Source: Massilia varians (GTDB lineage: Bacteria; Pseudomonadota; Gammaproteobacteria; Burkholderiales; Burkholderiaceae_D). From it: 64,000 nucleotides of DNA. Position 1 is the stretch's first letter. Each line of letters begins with the position of its first letter. Below, in pieces: positions 7,380-20,527 of the stretch. Location of the stretch: contig NZ_AP026966.1 of the NCBI RefSeq assembly GCF_027923905.1, positions 930,001 to 994,000 on the forward strand, read 5' to 3'. Below the pieces are notes generated by a model. The model had not been told where the DNA came from and did no database searches. It worked only from the letters and a program-made list of their open reading frames with translations. The translations under genes were made by a program, and so were the position numbers.

Positions 7380-8498
7380 ATGAAAACCAATATCGCGAAC
7401 ATCGAAACTTTCCTGGTCGACGTGCCGACGATCCGCCCCCACAAGCTGTCGGTCGCCACCATGAATACCCAGACCCTGGTGCTGGTGCGGGTGCGCTGCG
7501 AGGACGGCATCACCGGCTGGGGCGAGGCCACCACCATCGGCGGCCTGGCCTACGGCGAAGAGAGCCCGGAAAGCATCAAGACCAATATCGACACCTACAT
7601 CGCCCCGCTGCTGGTCGGCATGGACGCAAGCGGCGTGGCCAAGGCGATGGCCAAGCTGCGCAAGGCATTCCAGGGCAACCGTTTCGCCAAATGCGCGATC
7701 GAGACCGCGCTGCTGGACGCCCAGGCGCGCCGCATCAAGGTGCCGCTCTCGGAACTGCTGGGCGGCCGGGTGCGCGACGCGCTGCCGGTGGCCTGGACCC
7801 TGGCCAGCGGCGACACCAGCCGCGACATCCAGGAAGCCGAGCAGATGCTCGAGCTGCGCCGCCACCGCATCTTCAAGCTGAAGATCGGTCTGCGCGAAGT
7901 CGACCAGGACGTCCAGCACGTGCTGGCCATCAAGCGCGCGCTGGGCGACCGCGCCAGCGTGCGGGTCGACGTCAACCAGGCCTGGAGCGAGCTCGATGCC
8001 GTGCGCGGCATCGCCGCCCTGGAAGCCGGCGGCGTCGACCTGATCGAGCAGCCGGTCAAGGCCGGCAACGTCGCGGCGCTCGCCAGGCTGAAGGCGCGCT
8101 TCGATGTGGCAATCATGGCCGACGAAGCCCTGCACGGCCCGGACGACGCGATGGCGATCGCCCGCGCCGACGGCGCCGACGTGTATGCCGTCAAGATCAA
8201 CCAGTCCGGCGGCCTGACCCCGGCGTTGGAGGTGGCGACCGTGGCGCGTCTGGCCGGCATCGACCTGTACGGCGGCACCATGCTCGAAGGCGGCATCGGC
8301 ACCGCGGCCACCGCCCACGTCTGCGCCACCTTCGCCGAACTGGCCTGGGGCACCGAGCTGTTCGGGCCCCTGCTGCTGACCCAGGAAATCCTGGCCGAAC
8401 CGCTGGTCTACCGCGATTTCATGCTGCAGGTGCCGACCGGCCCCGGCCTTGGCGTCGAGCCCGACCTGGACAAGCTGCATGCAATGCAGCGCCGCTAA
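7380..8498 (+). CDS. catB: Muconate cycloisomerase
   Basis: A 372-aa enolase-superfamily enzyme that converts cis,cis-muconate to (+)-muconolactone in the cytosol. Visible catalytic parts are FKLKIG with the K-x-K pair, metal-ligand strands VRVDVNQAW (Asp), LIEQPV (Glu) and IMADEAL (Asp), and the opposite lysine in AVKINQSGG. The start at 7380 gives the family N-terminus MKTNIANIETFLVDVPTIRPHKL; its ribosome site is poor. An in-frame GTG at 7347 sits almost on the presumed -10 box and is unlikely. First gene of the 11-gene benzoate operon, controlled by the operator at 7283-7319. Confidence 0.93.
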   Translation: MKTNIANIETFLVDVPTIRPHKLSVATMNTQTLVLVRVRCEDGITGWGEATTIGGLAYGEESPESIKTNIDTYIAPLLVGMDASGVAKAMAKLRKAFQGNRFAKCAIETALLDAQARRIKVPLSELLGGRVRDALPVAWTLASGDTSRDIQEAEQMLELRRHRIFKLKIGLREVDQDVQHVLAIKRALGDRASVRVDVNQAWSELDAVRGIAALEAGGVDLIEQPVKAGNVAALARLKARFDVAIMADEALHGPDDAMAIARADGADVYAVKINQSGGLTPALEVATVARLAGIDLYGGTMLEGGIGTAATAHVCATFAELAWGTELFGPLLLTQEILAEPLVYRDFMLQVPTGPGLGVEPDLDKLHAMQRR

Positions 8499-8521
8499 CC
8501 GAATACCCGAGGAGACCAGAC

Positions 8522-8812
8522 ATGCTGTTCCACGTCCGCATGAACGTTCAACTGCCGCCATCGATGCCGGCGGATGAAGCCGCCCGCCTGAAGGCCGACG
8601 AGAAGGTCCTGGCCCAGCGCCTGCAGGAAGAGGGCGCCTGGCGCCACCTGTGGCGCATCGCCGGCCAGTACGCCAACGTCAGCATCTTCGACGTCGAGAG
8701 CAACGAAGCCCTGCACGCGCTGTTGATGTCGCTGCCCCTGTTCCCCTACATGCAGATCGAGGTGACGCCCCTGTGCCGCCATCCGTCCTCGATCCGGCTT
8801 GACGATCGCTAA
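8522..8812 (+). CDS. catC: Muconolactone delta-isomerase
   Basis: A 96-aa protein, the standard CatC length. It isomerises muconolactone to 3-oxoadipate enol-lactone and forms a ring-shaped decamer in known cases. The N-terminus MLFHVRMNVQLPPSMP and the stretch GAWRHLWRIAGQYANVSIFDV are characteristic. Starts 23 bp after catB with GAGGAGACC before the ATG; the order catB-catC-catA matches many benzoate degraders. Confidence 0.94.
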   Translation: MLFHVRMNVQLPPSMPADEAARLKADEKVLAQRLQEEGAWRHLWRIAGQYANVSIFDVESNEALHALLMSLPLFPYMQIEVTPLCRHPSSIRLDDR

Positions 8813-8841
8813 CCCACCACCCATACCTAAAGGAGACTGAA

Positions 8842-9762
8842 ATGAACCACGCAGATATCGAAACCCTGGCGAAGAACTGGGTCGTGGACGCCGCATCGAA
8901 GCCGGCCGACCCGCGAGTGCAGCAAGTCGTCGTGCGCCTGCTGGGCGACCTGTGCAAGGCCATCGAAGACCTCGACATCAGCCCGAGCGAATTCTGGAGC
9001 GGCGTGTCCTACATGTCGGCCGCCGGCGCCGCCAACGAGCTGGGCCTGCTGGCCGCCGGCCTGGGCCTGGAGCGTTTCCTGGACATCCGCGCCGACGAAG
9101 CCGAAGCGAAAGCCGGCCTGGAAGGCGGCACCCCGCGCACCATCGAAGGCCCGCTGTACGTGGCCGGCGCCCCGGAAAGCGTGGGCTTCGCCCGCCTCGA
9201 CGACGGCACCGAAAGCGCGCAGGCCGAAACCCTGTTCATGCAGGGCACCGTGTTCGACGGCGCCGGCCAGCCGCTGGCCGGCGCCAAGGTCGAAGTCTGG
9301 CACGCCAACCTGCTGGGCAACTACTCCTTCTTCGACCGCACCCAGTCGGACTTCAACCTGCGCCGCACCATCGTCACGGACGAAGAGGGCCGCTATGCCT
9401 TCCGCAGCATCCTGCCCAAGGGCTACGGCTGCCCGCCGAACGGCACCACCCAGCAGCTGCTCGACAAGCTGGGCCGCCACGGCCAGCGTCCGGCCCACAT
9501 CCACTTCTTCGTGTCCGCGCCGGGCCACCGCAAGCTGACCACCCAGATCAACATCGACGGCGACGAGTACCTGTGGGACGACTTCGCCTTCGCCAGCCGC
9601 GAAGGCCTGGTGCCGGCGGTGAAGCGCATCGACGACCCGGCCCAGCTGGATGCGAAGCGCGTGGACGCGCCGTTCGCCTCCATCGACTTCGATTTCCGCC
9701 TGTACCGCGACACCGCCGGCGCCCCGAGCCCGGTGGTGGAGCGCGCCCGCGCCGCCGCCTGA
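8842..9762 (+). CDS. catA: Catechol 1,2-dioxygenase
   Basis: A 306-aa intradiol ring-cleaving dioxygenase that converts catechol to cis,cis-muconate with non-haem Fe(III). The N-terminal helical dimerisation domain is at about 1-100 and the catalytic beta-sandwich at 100-300. The iron ligands are visible as Tyr161 (LLGNYSFFD), Tyr195 (KGYGCP), His219 and His221 (RPAHIHFF). The length is normal. Starts 29 bp after catC with AAAGGAGAC. Its place between catC and benA joins the catechol and benzoate branches in one transcript. Confidence 0.95.
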   Translation: MNHADIETLAKNWVVDAASKPADPRVQQVVVRLLGDLCKAIEDLDISPSEFWSGVSYMSAAGAANELGLLAAGLGLERFLDIRADEAEAKAGLEGGTPRTIEGPLYVAGAPESVGFARLDDGTESAQAETLFMQGTVFDGAGQPLAGAKVEVWHANLLGNYSFFDRTQSDFNLRRTIVTDEEGRYAFRSILPKGYGCPPNGTTQQLLDKLGRHGQRPAHIHFFVSAPGHRKLTTQINIDGDEYLWDDFAFASREGLVPAVKRIDDPAQLDAKRVDAPFASIDFDFRLYRDTAGAPSPVVERARAAA

Positions 9763-9772
9763 GGAGAACGCC

Positions 9773-11139
9773 ATGATCCCGATCCGTCCGGTCAGCGCTT
9801 TTGCCCCGAAGCGCATCGACGACTACCTGATCGAAGACGAAGCCAGCGGCGACTACCGCCTGCACCGCAACGCCTTCACCGACGAAGCCCTGTTCGAACT
9901 CGAGCTGAAGCACATCTTCGAGGGCAACTGGATCTACCTGGCCCACGAAAGCCAGGTCCCGAACGTCAACGATTACTACACGACGCACATCGGCCGCCAG
10001 CCGGTGTTCATCGCGCGTAACCGCCAGGGCGAGCTGAACGCCTTCATCAACGCCTGCAGCCACCGCGGCGCCCAGCTGTGCCGCCACAAGCGCGGCAACA
10101 AGGCGACCTACACCTGCCCGTTCCACGGCTGGACCTTCAACAACAGCGGCAAGCTGCTGAAAGTGAAGGACCCGGAAGACGCCGGCTATCCGGAGTGCTT
10201 CAACAAGGAAGGCTCGCACGACCTGAAGAAGGTGGCGCGCTTCGGCAACTACAAGGGCTTCCTGTTCGGCAGCCTGAATCCGGACGTGCCGTCGCTGGAA
10301 GAGTTCCTGGGCGACGCCGGCAAGATCATCGACATGATCGTCGACCAATCGCCGGACGGCCTGGAAGTGCTGCGCGGCTCCTCGACCTATACCTTTGATG
10401 GCAACTGGAAGCTGCAGGCCGAGAACGGCGCCGACGGCTACCACGTGAGCGCGGTGCACTGGAACTACGCGGCCACCACCAGCCGCCGCAAGGAAGAGCA
10501 GGCGATCCGCGAAGACAAGATCCGCGCCATGGATGCCGGCAAATGGGGACGCCAGGGCGGCGGTTTCTACGCCTTCGACCACGGCCACATGCTGTTGTGG
10601 ACCAAGTGGGCCAACCCGGAAGACCGGCCGAACTTCGCACGCCATGCCGAGTACGCCGAGCAGTACGGCAAGAGCACCGCCGACTGGATGGTGGAGCGCT
10701 CGCGCAACCTGTGCCTGTATCCGAACGTCTACCTGATGGACCAGTTCGGCTCGCAGATCCGCGTGCTGCGTCCGCTGGCCGTGAACAAGACCGAGGTCAC
10801 GATCTACTGCATCGCCCCGAAAGGCGAATCGGATGAAGCCCGTGCACGCCGCATCCGCCAGTACGAGGACTTCTTCAACGTCAGCGGCATGGCCACGCCG
10901 GACGACCTGGAAGAATTCCGCGCCTGCCAGGAAGGCTATGCCGGCGGCGCCATGCAATGGAACGATATGTGCCGCGGCGCCACCCACTGGATCAAGGGTC
11001 CGGACGAGGCGGCCAAGGAGATCGGCCTGCAGCCGGTGATGAGCGGCCTGCGCACCGAGGACGAGGGTCTGTACACGGTGCAGCACCGCTACTGGCTGGA
11101 AGTGATGAAGGACGCCCTGGCCAAGGAAGGGGAATCGAA

Positions 11140-11143
<4 letters not shown>
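9773..11143 (+). CDS. benA: Benzoate 1,2-dioxygenase, large (alpha) subunit
   Basis: A 456-aa Rieske non-haem iron oxygenase alpha subunit. With BenB and BenC it turns benzoate into the cis-1,2-dihydrodiol-1-carboxylate. The Rieske [2Fe-2S] ligands are Cys95, His97, Cys115 and His118 ([14 protein letters not shown], then CPFHGW). The mononuclear iron site includes Asp221, His224 and His229 in [12 protein letters not shown]. Length and order fit BenA/XylX; benzoate rather than toluate as main substrate follows from the benK/benE/catA context. Starts 10 bp after catA (TGAGGAGAACGCC) and overlaps benB by 4 bp. Confidence 0.94.
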
Positions 11144-13477
<2,334 letters not shown>

Positions 13478-13487
13478 GGGAAACATC

Positions 13488-14264
13488 ATGGCATTCGCAC
13501 ACCTCGACGATATCGAGCTGTACTACCAGCTCGACGGCAAGCGCGACAAACCCTGCCTGCTGCTGTCGAACTCCCTCGGGACCGACCTGAGCATGTGGGA
13601 CCGGCAGGCCACCGCCCTGGCGGCGCACTTCTTCGTGGTGCGCTACGACACCCGCGGCCATGGCCGCTCGGGCAGCGCCGGCCCGGTGACGATCGAGCGG
13701 CTCGGCCGCGACGTGCTGGGCCTGATGGACCACCTGGACATCGGGCGCGCGCATTTCTGCGGCATCTCGATGGGCGGCCTCACCGGCCAATGGCTGGGCG
13801 TGCACGCCCCCGCCCGCATCGGCAAGCTGGTGGTGGCCAATACCGCCGCGCGCATCGGCACGCGGGAAGCCTGGCTGGCCCGCGCCGCCCAGGTGCGCGC
13901 CGACGGCATGAAGGGCGTGGCCGGCAGCTCCGCCGGACGCTGGTTCACTCCCGGCTTCATCGACCGCGAGCCGGCCGCGGTGGACCGCCTGGTGCAGGGC
14001 TTGCGCGCCACCTCGGCGGAAGGCTATGCCGCCTGCTGCGAAGCGCTGGCCGAGGCCGACCTGCGCGCCGAGGTTGCCACCATCGCCAACCCGCTGCTCG
14101 CGATCGCCGGCCGCTACGACCCGGTCACGACGGTCGAGGACGCCCGCTGGCTGTCCGCGCAGGCGCAGGACGCGCAGGTCGAGGAACTGGCAGCCTCGCA
14201 TCTTTCCAACATCGAATGCCCCGAGGAATTCAGCGCCTGCCTGCGCCGCTTCCTGGCGGCGTGA
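13488..14264 (+). CDS. pcaD: 3-oxoadipate enol-lactonase
   Basis: A 258-aa alpha/beta-hydrolase that opens 3-oxoadipate enol-lactone to 3-oxoadipate, the step after CatC. Nucleophile Ser94 in GISMGG, an oxyanion region LLLSNSLGTDLSMWD, and a probable acid Asp in GRYDPVT and His in ASHLSNIE. The ATG at 13488 follows AAGGGAAACATC; an earlier in-frame start at 13464 would overlap benD. The length matches the stand-alone PcaD. 10 bp after benD. Confidence 0.92.
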   Translation: MAFAHLDDIELYYQLDGKRDKPCLLLSNSLGTDLSMWDRQATALAAHFFVVRYDTRGHGRSGSAGPVTIERLGRDVLGLMDHLDIGRAHFCGISMGGLTGQWLGVHAPARIGKLVVANTAARIGTREAWLARAAQVRADGMKGVAGSSAGRWFTPGFIDREPAAVDRLVQGLRATSAEGYAACCEALAEADLRAEVATIANPLLAIAGRYDPVTTVEDARWLSAQAQDAQVEELAASHLSNIECPEEFSACLRRFLAA

Positions 14265-14295
14265 GCGGCATCCGGGCAACCACACAGAGGACACC

Positions 14296-14961
14296 ATGAT
14301 CGACAAGACATGCGCATCGCTGGAGCAGGCCGTGGCCGGCATCCCCGACGGCGCCACCATCATGATCGGGGGCTTCGGCAACGCCGGCATGCCGGCCGCG
14401 CTGATCGACGCGCTGCTGGCCCAGGGCGCGCGCGAACTCACCATCGTCAACAACAACGCCGGCAACGGCGAAACCGGCCTGGCGGCGCTGATCCGTGAAA
14501 AGCGCGTGCGCAAGATGATCTGCTCTTTCCCGCGCCAGCACGACTCCCACCATTTCGACGCGCTCTACCGCGCCGGCGAGATCGAGCTCGAGCTGACGCC
14601 CCAGGGCAACCTGGCCGAGCGCATCCGCGCCGCCGGCGCCGGCATCGGCGGCTTCTTCACGCCCACCGGCTACGGCACCCTGCTGGCCGAGGGCAAGGAA
14701 ACCCGCGTCATCGACGGCCGCCACTACGTGCTGGAGTCGCCGATCCACGCCGACTTCGCCCTGATCAAGGCGCTGCGCGGCGACCGCTGGGGCAACCTCG
14801 TGTACCGCAAGACGGCACGCAACTTCGGCCCGATCATGGCGATGGCGGCCAAGGTCACCATCGCCCAGGTGGCGGAGGTGGTGGAGCTGGGCGACATCGA
14901 TCCGGAAACGGTCGTCACCCCCGGCATTTTCGTTCAACGTGTCGTCAAGGAGGCAGCATGA
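14296..14961 (+). CDS. pcaI: 3-oxoadipate CoA-transferase, alpha subunit
   Basis: A 221-aa class I CoA-transferase alpha subunit with the glycine-rich MIGGFGNAGMP loop and GIGGFFTPTGYGT. With PcaJ it moves CoA from succinyl-CoA to 3-oxoadipate. 31 bp after pcaD with AGAGGACACC before the ATG; overlaps pcaJ by 4 bp, as expected for a two-subunit enzyme. Related acetoacetate CoA-transferases (AtoD/ScoA) look similar, but the operon settles the role. Confidence 0.92.
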   Translation: MIDKTCASLEQAVAGIPDGATIMIGGFGNAGMPAALIDALLAQGARELTIVNNNAGNGETGLAALIREKRVRKMICSFPRQHDSHHFDALYRAGEIELELTPQGNLAERIRAAGAGIGGFFTPTGYGTLLAEGKETRVIDGRHYVLESPIHADFALIKALRGDRWGNLVYRKTARNFGPIMAMAAKVTIAQVAEVVELGDIDPETVVTPGIFVQRVVKEAA

Positions 14962-15626
14962 GCCAGGCATCGGATCGATTCAGCCGTGACCAGATGGCCG
15001 CGCGCGTGGCGCAGGACATTCCGGAAGGCGCCTACGTCAACCTCGGCATCGGCCTGCCGACCAAGGTCGCCAACTTCCTGCCGCCCGAGCGCGAAGTGTT
15101 CCTGCACAGCGAGAACGGCCTGCTCGGCATGGGCCCGGCGCCGGCGCCCGGCGAGGAAGACGAAGACCTGATCAACGCCGGCAAGCAGCCGGTGACCCTG
15201 TTGACGGGCGGCTCGTATTTCCACCACGCCGACTCGTTCGCGATGATGCGCGGCGGCCACCTCGACATCTGCGTGCTGGGCGCCTTCCAGGTGTCCGGCA
15301 GCGGCGACCTGGCCAACTGGCACACTGGCGCGCCGGACGCGATTCCCGCCGTGGGCGGGGCCATGGACCTGGCGATCGGCGCCAAGCAGGTGTTCGTGAT
15401 GATGGAGCACCAGACCAAGACCGGCGAGTCGAAGCTGGTCGAGCGCTGCAGCTATCCGCTCACCGGCATCGGTTGCGTCGACCGCATCTACACCGACCTG
15501 GCGGTGCTCGACGTCACGCCGGAAGGGCTGCGCGTGCGCGAGATGGCCCCGGGCCTGACTTTCAACGACCTGCAGGCGGTGACCGGGGCGCGGCTGCTGC
15601 CCCCCACCGGCGAACAAGGAGCATGA
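14958..15626 (+). CDS. pcaJ: 3-oxoadipate CoA-transferase, beta subunit
   Basis: A 222-aa class I CoA-transferase beta subunit. The catalytic glutamate that forms the CoA thioester is Glu52 in the family motif SENG (LHSENGLLGMGP). The start follows AAGGAGGCAGC inside pcaI and overlaps its stop (ATGA). Completes the transferase heterodimer with PcaI. Confidence 0.93.
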   Translation: MSQASDRFSRDQMAARVAQDIPEGAYVNLGIGLPTKVANFLPPEREVFLHSENGLLGMGPAPAPGEEDEDLINAGKQPVTLLTGGSYFHHADSFAMMRGGHLDICVLGAFQVSGSGDLANWHTGAPDAIPAVGGAMDLAIGAKQVFVMMEHQTKTGESKLVERCSYPLTGIGCVDRIYTDLAVLDVTPEGLRVREMAPGLTFNDLQAVTGARLLPPTGEQGA

Positions 15627-15628
15627 GC

Positions 15629-16831
<1,203 letters not shown>

Positions 16832-16889
16832 TGCAGTAACGGGGGCGCTCAGGGCGAGCGTCCCGGCAGCACGCCGCACCGCCAACGAA

Positions 16890-16920
16890 AACGGCCGGGA
16901 AATTCCCGGCCGTTGTTTCT
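16890..16920 (+). terminator. Rho-independent terminator of the benzoate operon
   Basis: A perfect 11-bp inverted repeat (arms 16890-16900 and 16904-16914, AACGGCCGGGA and its complement, loop AAT) followed by GTTTCT. It lies 59 bases after the pcaF stop and 19 bases from the stop of the convergent membrane-protein gene, so it may serve both strands. Confidence 0.8.
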
Positions 16921-16938
16921 GGATGCGCACTGCGGAGA

Positions 16939-17334
16939 TCAGGCCGCCGGCTGCGCCGGTTTCATCGGCTGTTCGATGGGGGTCTTGCGGCTGCGGCTGA
17001 CCAGGTACCAGATGATCGCCACCGGCACCAGCAGCGGCAGCAGCAGCGGCGACAGCGCCAGGGCGACGGCCAGCGCGGCAAAGCCGAGCGCACCGACGAC
17101 GATCACGCCCACGCCGGCGAACACCACCGCCAGCACCGCGCCTACCACCAGCATGACCACGCCGGCAATCACCAGGCCGCCGCCCGCGAAGAGCACGGCC
17201 AGCAGGGCGCCCAGCGGCCCGTCGACCCGGTCGCCGTCGATATTGAAGCTCATGAAGTCGGCGGCATCGAAGGCGATGTCCAGCAGCAGGACGGCGAACA
17301 CGAACAGGATGGCGATCTTGGCAAAGTTTTTCAT
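16939..17334 (-). CDS. Small membrane protein of unknown function
   Basis: A 131-aa, very hydrophobic protein: an N-terminal segment (IAILFVFAVLLL), then at least three more membrane spans from about residue 43 to 110, and a short polar C-terminal tail ending PAQPAA. The start at 17334 follows AAGAGGACCACC. I do not recognise a family. It converges on the benzoate operon and shares its terminator; nothing links it to benzoate metabolism. Confidence 0.65.
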   Translation of the reverse strand: MKNFAKIAILFVFAVLLLDIAFDAADFMSFNIDGDRVDGPLGALLAVLFAGGGLVIAGVVMLVVGAVLAVVFAGVGVIVVGALGFAALAVALALSPLLLPLLVPVAIIWYLVSRSRKTPIEQPMKPAQPAA

Positions 17335-17583
17335 GGTGGTCCTCTTGATTGGGCTGGGTTATGTGTGCGCGTATCGATGCGGCATGGTTGAACTGTAAGG
17401 GCGCGTGCCGGGTGCGGCCACGGGTTTGCGACAGGCTGCAAGATTGACGCGCCGGGACGCGTGCAGACGCGATAAATGGGGCGCGGACAGTGAAAACACG
17501 CGGCAACAAACGTGGTCGATTTGGCCTTGCAATGAACGTATCCTTTCCTATACTGACAGCCTGTTCTGCAACAGGGGGAAGCT

Positions 17584-17817
17584 ATGCACGCTGTCATCCA
17601 GAAAATCGGGGACCGCCTGGCCCTTCTGCATCCTGCGTTGGCCAACAACGGTCCGAAAGGCCCGCCATCGGCGCCACCTGCCATCCCGCCGATCATTATC
17701 AATCCGTTCAATCGGGAAACGCCCTCTCCCGCGGTCGATCCGCGTCCGACCCCGGTACGCCCGCCGCTGCGGCCGCCGCGCGGCCCGGACTGGCGCTGCC
17801 CGCGCTACGCCTGTTAA
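17584..17817 (+). CDS. Possible small proline-rich protein
   Basis: A 77-aa reading frame, about one third proline from residue 25 on (PPSAPPAIPPIIINPF, then PTPVRPPLRPPRGPD), ending with a Cys-containing tail. GGGGGAAGCT precedes the ATG at the right distance, which argues for translation. No family, signal peptide or membrane segment is seen. Proline enrichment can also come from GC-rich noncoding DNA, so the gene is uncertain. The 249 bases before it contain only the leader of the divergent membrane-protein gene. Confidence 0.4.
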   Translation: MHAVIQKIGDRLALLHPALANNGPKGPPSAPPAIPPIIINPFNRETPSPAVDPRPTPVRPPLRPPRGPDWRCPRYAC

Positions 17818-17887
17818 GGCAATCGGGCTTCTTCCTGGGGCCGGTTTCCTCTATGATCTCTGCTTTGAGGCATGAGGAAACACGACC

Positions 17888-18391
17888 ATGAACGAACACG
17901 ACGAACACGAGCACGAAGGCGAAGAAAATGCCCTGGTGCAGGAACCCCGCCTGTGGCAGGGGAACGGCTGGACCGCGCGCGTGATCAAGAACGACGACGA
18001 TGAAGGCTGGGCCGTCGCCATGTACAAGGACGGCGAGCGGGAACCGGCCCTGGTCGGTCCCTGGACCATGGGGCGCGACAAGAAGAACCCCAAGCCGCTC
18101 GACGTCAATGCCTTCAACACGCTGATCAAAACGGCGTCCGAAGTGATCCGCCGCCATGAGCAGCACCTGCACGCGATCCTGCACAAGAAGACCACGGTCT
18201 CCACCGAGAACGGCGAACTGAAGGTGACGCTGGACATCGTGCCGGACGACGACGACCCGTATGCCATCCTGGCCGCCACCGACGAGATGGGCGAACAGGT
18301 GGCCAAGGTGCGGGTGCCGGCCAGCTTCAAGCTGACCCCGGCCTCTGCCACCGCCTGGATCGAGAACGATTTCCGCGCCCCGCGCGCATAA
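17888..18391 (+). CDS. Conserved-looking hypothetical protein, acidic N-terminus
   Basis: A 167-aa soluble protein. The N-terminus is a Glu/His/Asp-rich run (residues 2-14), the middle includes WQGNGWTARVIKNDDDEGWAVAMYKDGE, and a DDDD stretch lies near residue 120. ATGAGGAAACACGACC before the ATG is a fair ribosome site. No signal peptide, membrane span or known domain is recognised. The coding frame has strong third-position GC, supporting a real gene. The histidine- and acid-rich tail could bind metal, but that is a guess. Confidence 0.65.
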   Translation: MNEHDEHEHEGEENALVQEPRLWQGNGWTARVIKNDDDEGWAVAMYKDGEREPALVGPWTMGRDKKNPKPLDVNAFNTLIKTASEVIRRHEQHLHAILHKKTTVSTENGELKVTLDIVPDDDDPYAILAATDEMGEQVAKVRVPASFKLTPASATAWIENDFRAPRA

Positions 18392-18474
18392 ACGACAGTT
18401 GTTCCAATAAGGCTTCGACTACACGGCCTGAACTGCTAATATTTCCTCTTGGAATTAATTACCATGAGGAAGCA

Positions 18475-20415
18475 ATGGACCGTCTCGCCAGGCTGGAAGC
18501 AGTCCAGTCGATGCTGCTCGAAATCGGGGAGCTGTCGACCAGCTGCAACGACATCGTCGACTTCATCGGCGCGGTGCACCGCGCGCTCGGCCGCATCATG
18601 TATGCGGCCAATTTTTATGTGGCGCTGTGCGATCGCGAGGAAGGGACGATCTGGTTCCCGTATTTCGTCGACGAAGCCGACGCCGACGTGCCGGTCACGG
18701 GGCGCAAGGTGCGGCTGGCGGCGCCGGAAGAGTCGCCCACGTCCTGGGTGGTGGTCAACAAGCGCCGCCTGATGATCACCGCCGACGACTTCCTGGCGCG
18801 CGAGCGCGAAGGGATGCGCTGGGGTCACGGCGCCGCCGCCGAGCACTGGATGGGCGCGCCCCTGCTCGACCGCCACCATCAGGCGCTGGGCGCGATGGTC
18901 ATCCAGAGCTACACGGAGGGCGTCACCTACAGCGAGGAAGACCAGGCGCTGTTTTCGGAAATCGCCAACCACGTGTCGAATGCGCTGCAGGGCCTGCAGA
19001 GCATGGACCGGCTGGAGCGCGCGGTGCAGGAGCGCACCGCGGCGCTGGCGGTCGAGGTGGCCGAGCGCCGCCGCGCCGAGCAGGTGCAGCACGCGCTGTA
19101 CCAGATCGCCAGCCTGTCGGCCCAGGCCCTGGACACCGCCACGCTCACCGCCAGCCTGCACGGCATCATCGGCGAGCTGATGGTGGCGAAGAACTTCCTG
19201 ATCGCGCTGCACCACCCGGATACCCGGGAAATCAGCATTCCCTATTTCGTGGACGAGAAGGACGGCGCGGCGCCGGTGACGCGCTTCCCGGTGGGGCAGG
19301 GCATGTGCTCCTACGTCCTGACGAGCAAGCAGGCCCAGCTCCACGACGCCACCAGCGTCAAGCACCTGGTCGCCAACGGCCTGGTCAGGGAGCCCTTCGG
19401 GAACCCCGACATCGCCAGCTGGATGGGCGCGCCGATGCTGGTGCACGACCAGCCTTACGGCGTGCTGGTGGTGCAGAGCTACGACCCCGCGGTGACCTAC
19501 ACCAAGGCGGAACTGGACCTGCTAGCCTTCATGGCCAGCCACGTCGCGGTGGCGCTGGCGCGCATGCAGGCCGACCGCAGGATCCGCAAGACCAAGGAGG
19601 CGCTGGAAGTGCAGAACGCGGCGCTGAACGAAGCGCTGCACAAGCTGCAGGTCGCGCAGGGAGAGCTGGTGCGCCAGGAGAAAATGGCCTCGCTGGGCGG
19701 CCTGGTGGCCGGCGTGGCCCACGAGATCAACACCCCGCTGGGCATCTGCGTGACCGCCACCAGCCACCTGGTGCAGGAGCTCAAGCTCACGCGCGAAGAG
19801 CTGGCCGCGGGCGAGTTGACCGAGGACAGCCTGAATGCCTTCCTCGACATCGTCGACCAGTCGCTGCGCATCATGACCACCAATACCCAGCGCGCGGCCA
19901 GCCTGGTGCGCAGCTTCAAGCAGGTGGCGGTGGACCAGTCCTCGGGCGACATCCGCAATTTCAAGCTCGACGCTTACCTGCGCGAAGTGCTGCTGTCGCT
20001 GCAGCCCAAGCTCAAGGGGCGGCCGGTCAAGGTGGAACTGGACTGCCCGTCCGACCTGGTGCTGGACAGCTCGCCGGGCGCGGTGTCGCAGATCGTCACC
20101 AACATGGTGGTGAACTCGCTGCTGCACGGCTTCGAGCGCGACCAGCGCGGCACCATCCGGATCCGTGCGGCGCTCGAGGGCGAGCAGGTGGTGTTCGACT
20201 ATGCGGACGACGGCGCGGGAATGGACCAGGAGACCCTGGGCAAGCTGTTCGATCCCTTCTTCACCACCAAGCGCGGCCTAGGGGGCAGCGGACTGGGAGC
20301 GCACATCCTGTACAACCTGGTGACCGGGGCGCTGGGCGGGACGGTGACGGTGGAGAGCGCGCCGGGGGAGGGACTGCGGTATCAGCTCAAGTTCCCGCGC
20401 TCGCTGAAGAAGTAG
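18475..20415 (+). CDS. GAF-GAF sensor histidine kinase
   Basis: A 646-aa soluble histidine kinase with no membrane span. Two GAF-like sensor domains sit at about 10-175 and 205-365, similar to each other (PYFVDEADADVP versus PYFVDEKDGAAP; WMGAPLL versus WMGAPML), each followed by a coiled coil. The dimerisation/phosphoacceptor domain has His416 (VAGVAHEINTPLG) and the ATPase domain has N box NMVVNSLLHG, G1 DDGAGM, F box FFTTKRG and G2 GGSGLGAHI. The ligand is unknown. Its TAG stop lies inside the palindromic repeat at 20412-20524. The REC-HD-GYP gene converging from the other side is a likely partner, which is inference. Confidence 0.9.
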   Translation: MDRLARLEAVQSMLLEIGELSTSCNDIVDFIGAVHRALGRIMYAANFYVALCDREEGTIWFPYFVDEADADVPVTGRKVRLAAPEESPTSWVVVNKRRLMITADDFLAREREGMRWGHGAAAEHWMGAPLLDRHHQALGAMVIQSYTEGVTYSEEDQALFSEIANHVSNALQGLQSMDRLERAVQERTAALAVEVAERRRAEQVQHALYQIASLSAQALDTATLTASLHGIIGELMVAKNFLIALHHPDTREISIPYFVDEKDGAAPVTRFPVGQGMCSYVLTSKQAQLHDATSVKHLVANGLVREPFGNPDIASWMGAPMLVHDQPYGVLVVQSYDPAVTYTKAELDLLAFMASHVAVALARMQADRRIRKTKEALEVQNAALNEALHKLQVAQGELVRQEKMASLGGLVAGVAHEINTPLGICVTATSHLVQELKLTREELAAGELTEDSLNAFLDIVDQSLRIMTTNTQRAASLVRSFKQVAVDQSSGDIRNFKLDAYLREVLLSLQPKLKGRPVKVELDCPSDLVLDSSPGAVSQIVTNMVVNSLLHGFERDQRGTIRIRAALEGEQVVFDYADDGAGMDQETLGKLFDPFFTTKRGLGGSGLGAHILYNLVTGALGGTVTVESAPGEGLRYQLKFPRSLKK

Positions 20416-20524
20416 GGTGGTCGGCTCTGCCGGCCGCGCGTTCAACCAGCTTGTGCTCAGTAATACACGTTGCCGCTGCGCGATTGAAGTTTGAACGCGC
20501 GGACGGCGAAGCCGTCCACCCTAC
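20412..20524. repeat. Intergenic palindromic repeat element, copy 1
   Basis: A 113-bp element with outer inverted ends GTAGGGTGG and CCACCCTAC and inner arms CGCGCGTTCAA and TTGAACGCGCG, with GGACGGCGAAGCCGTCC as a hairpin in the right half. Related copies lie at 40423-40531, 45203-45373 and 45542-45712. The kinase stop codon is the TAG in the left end. It could act as a two-way terminator between the convergent kinase and HD-GYP genes. Confidence 0.75.
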
Positions 20525-20527
20525 CAG

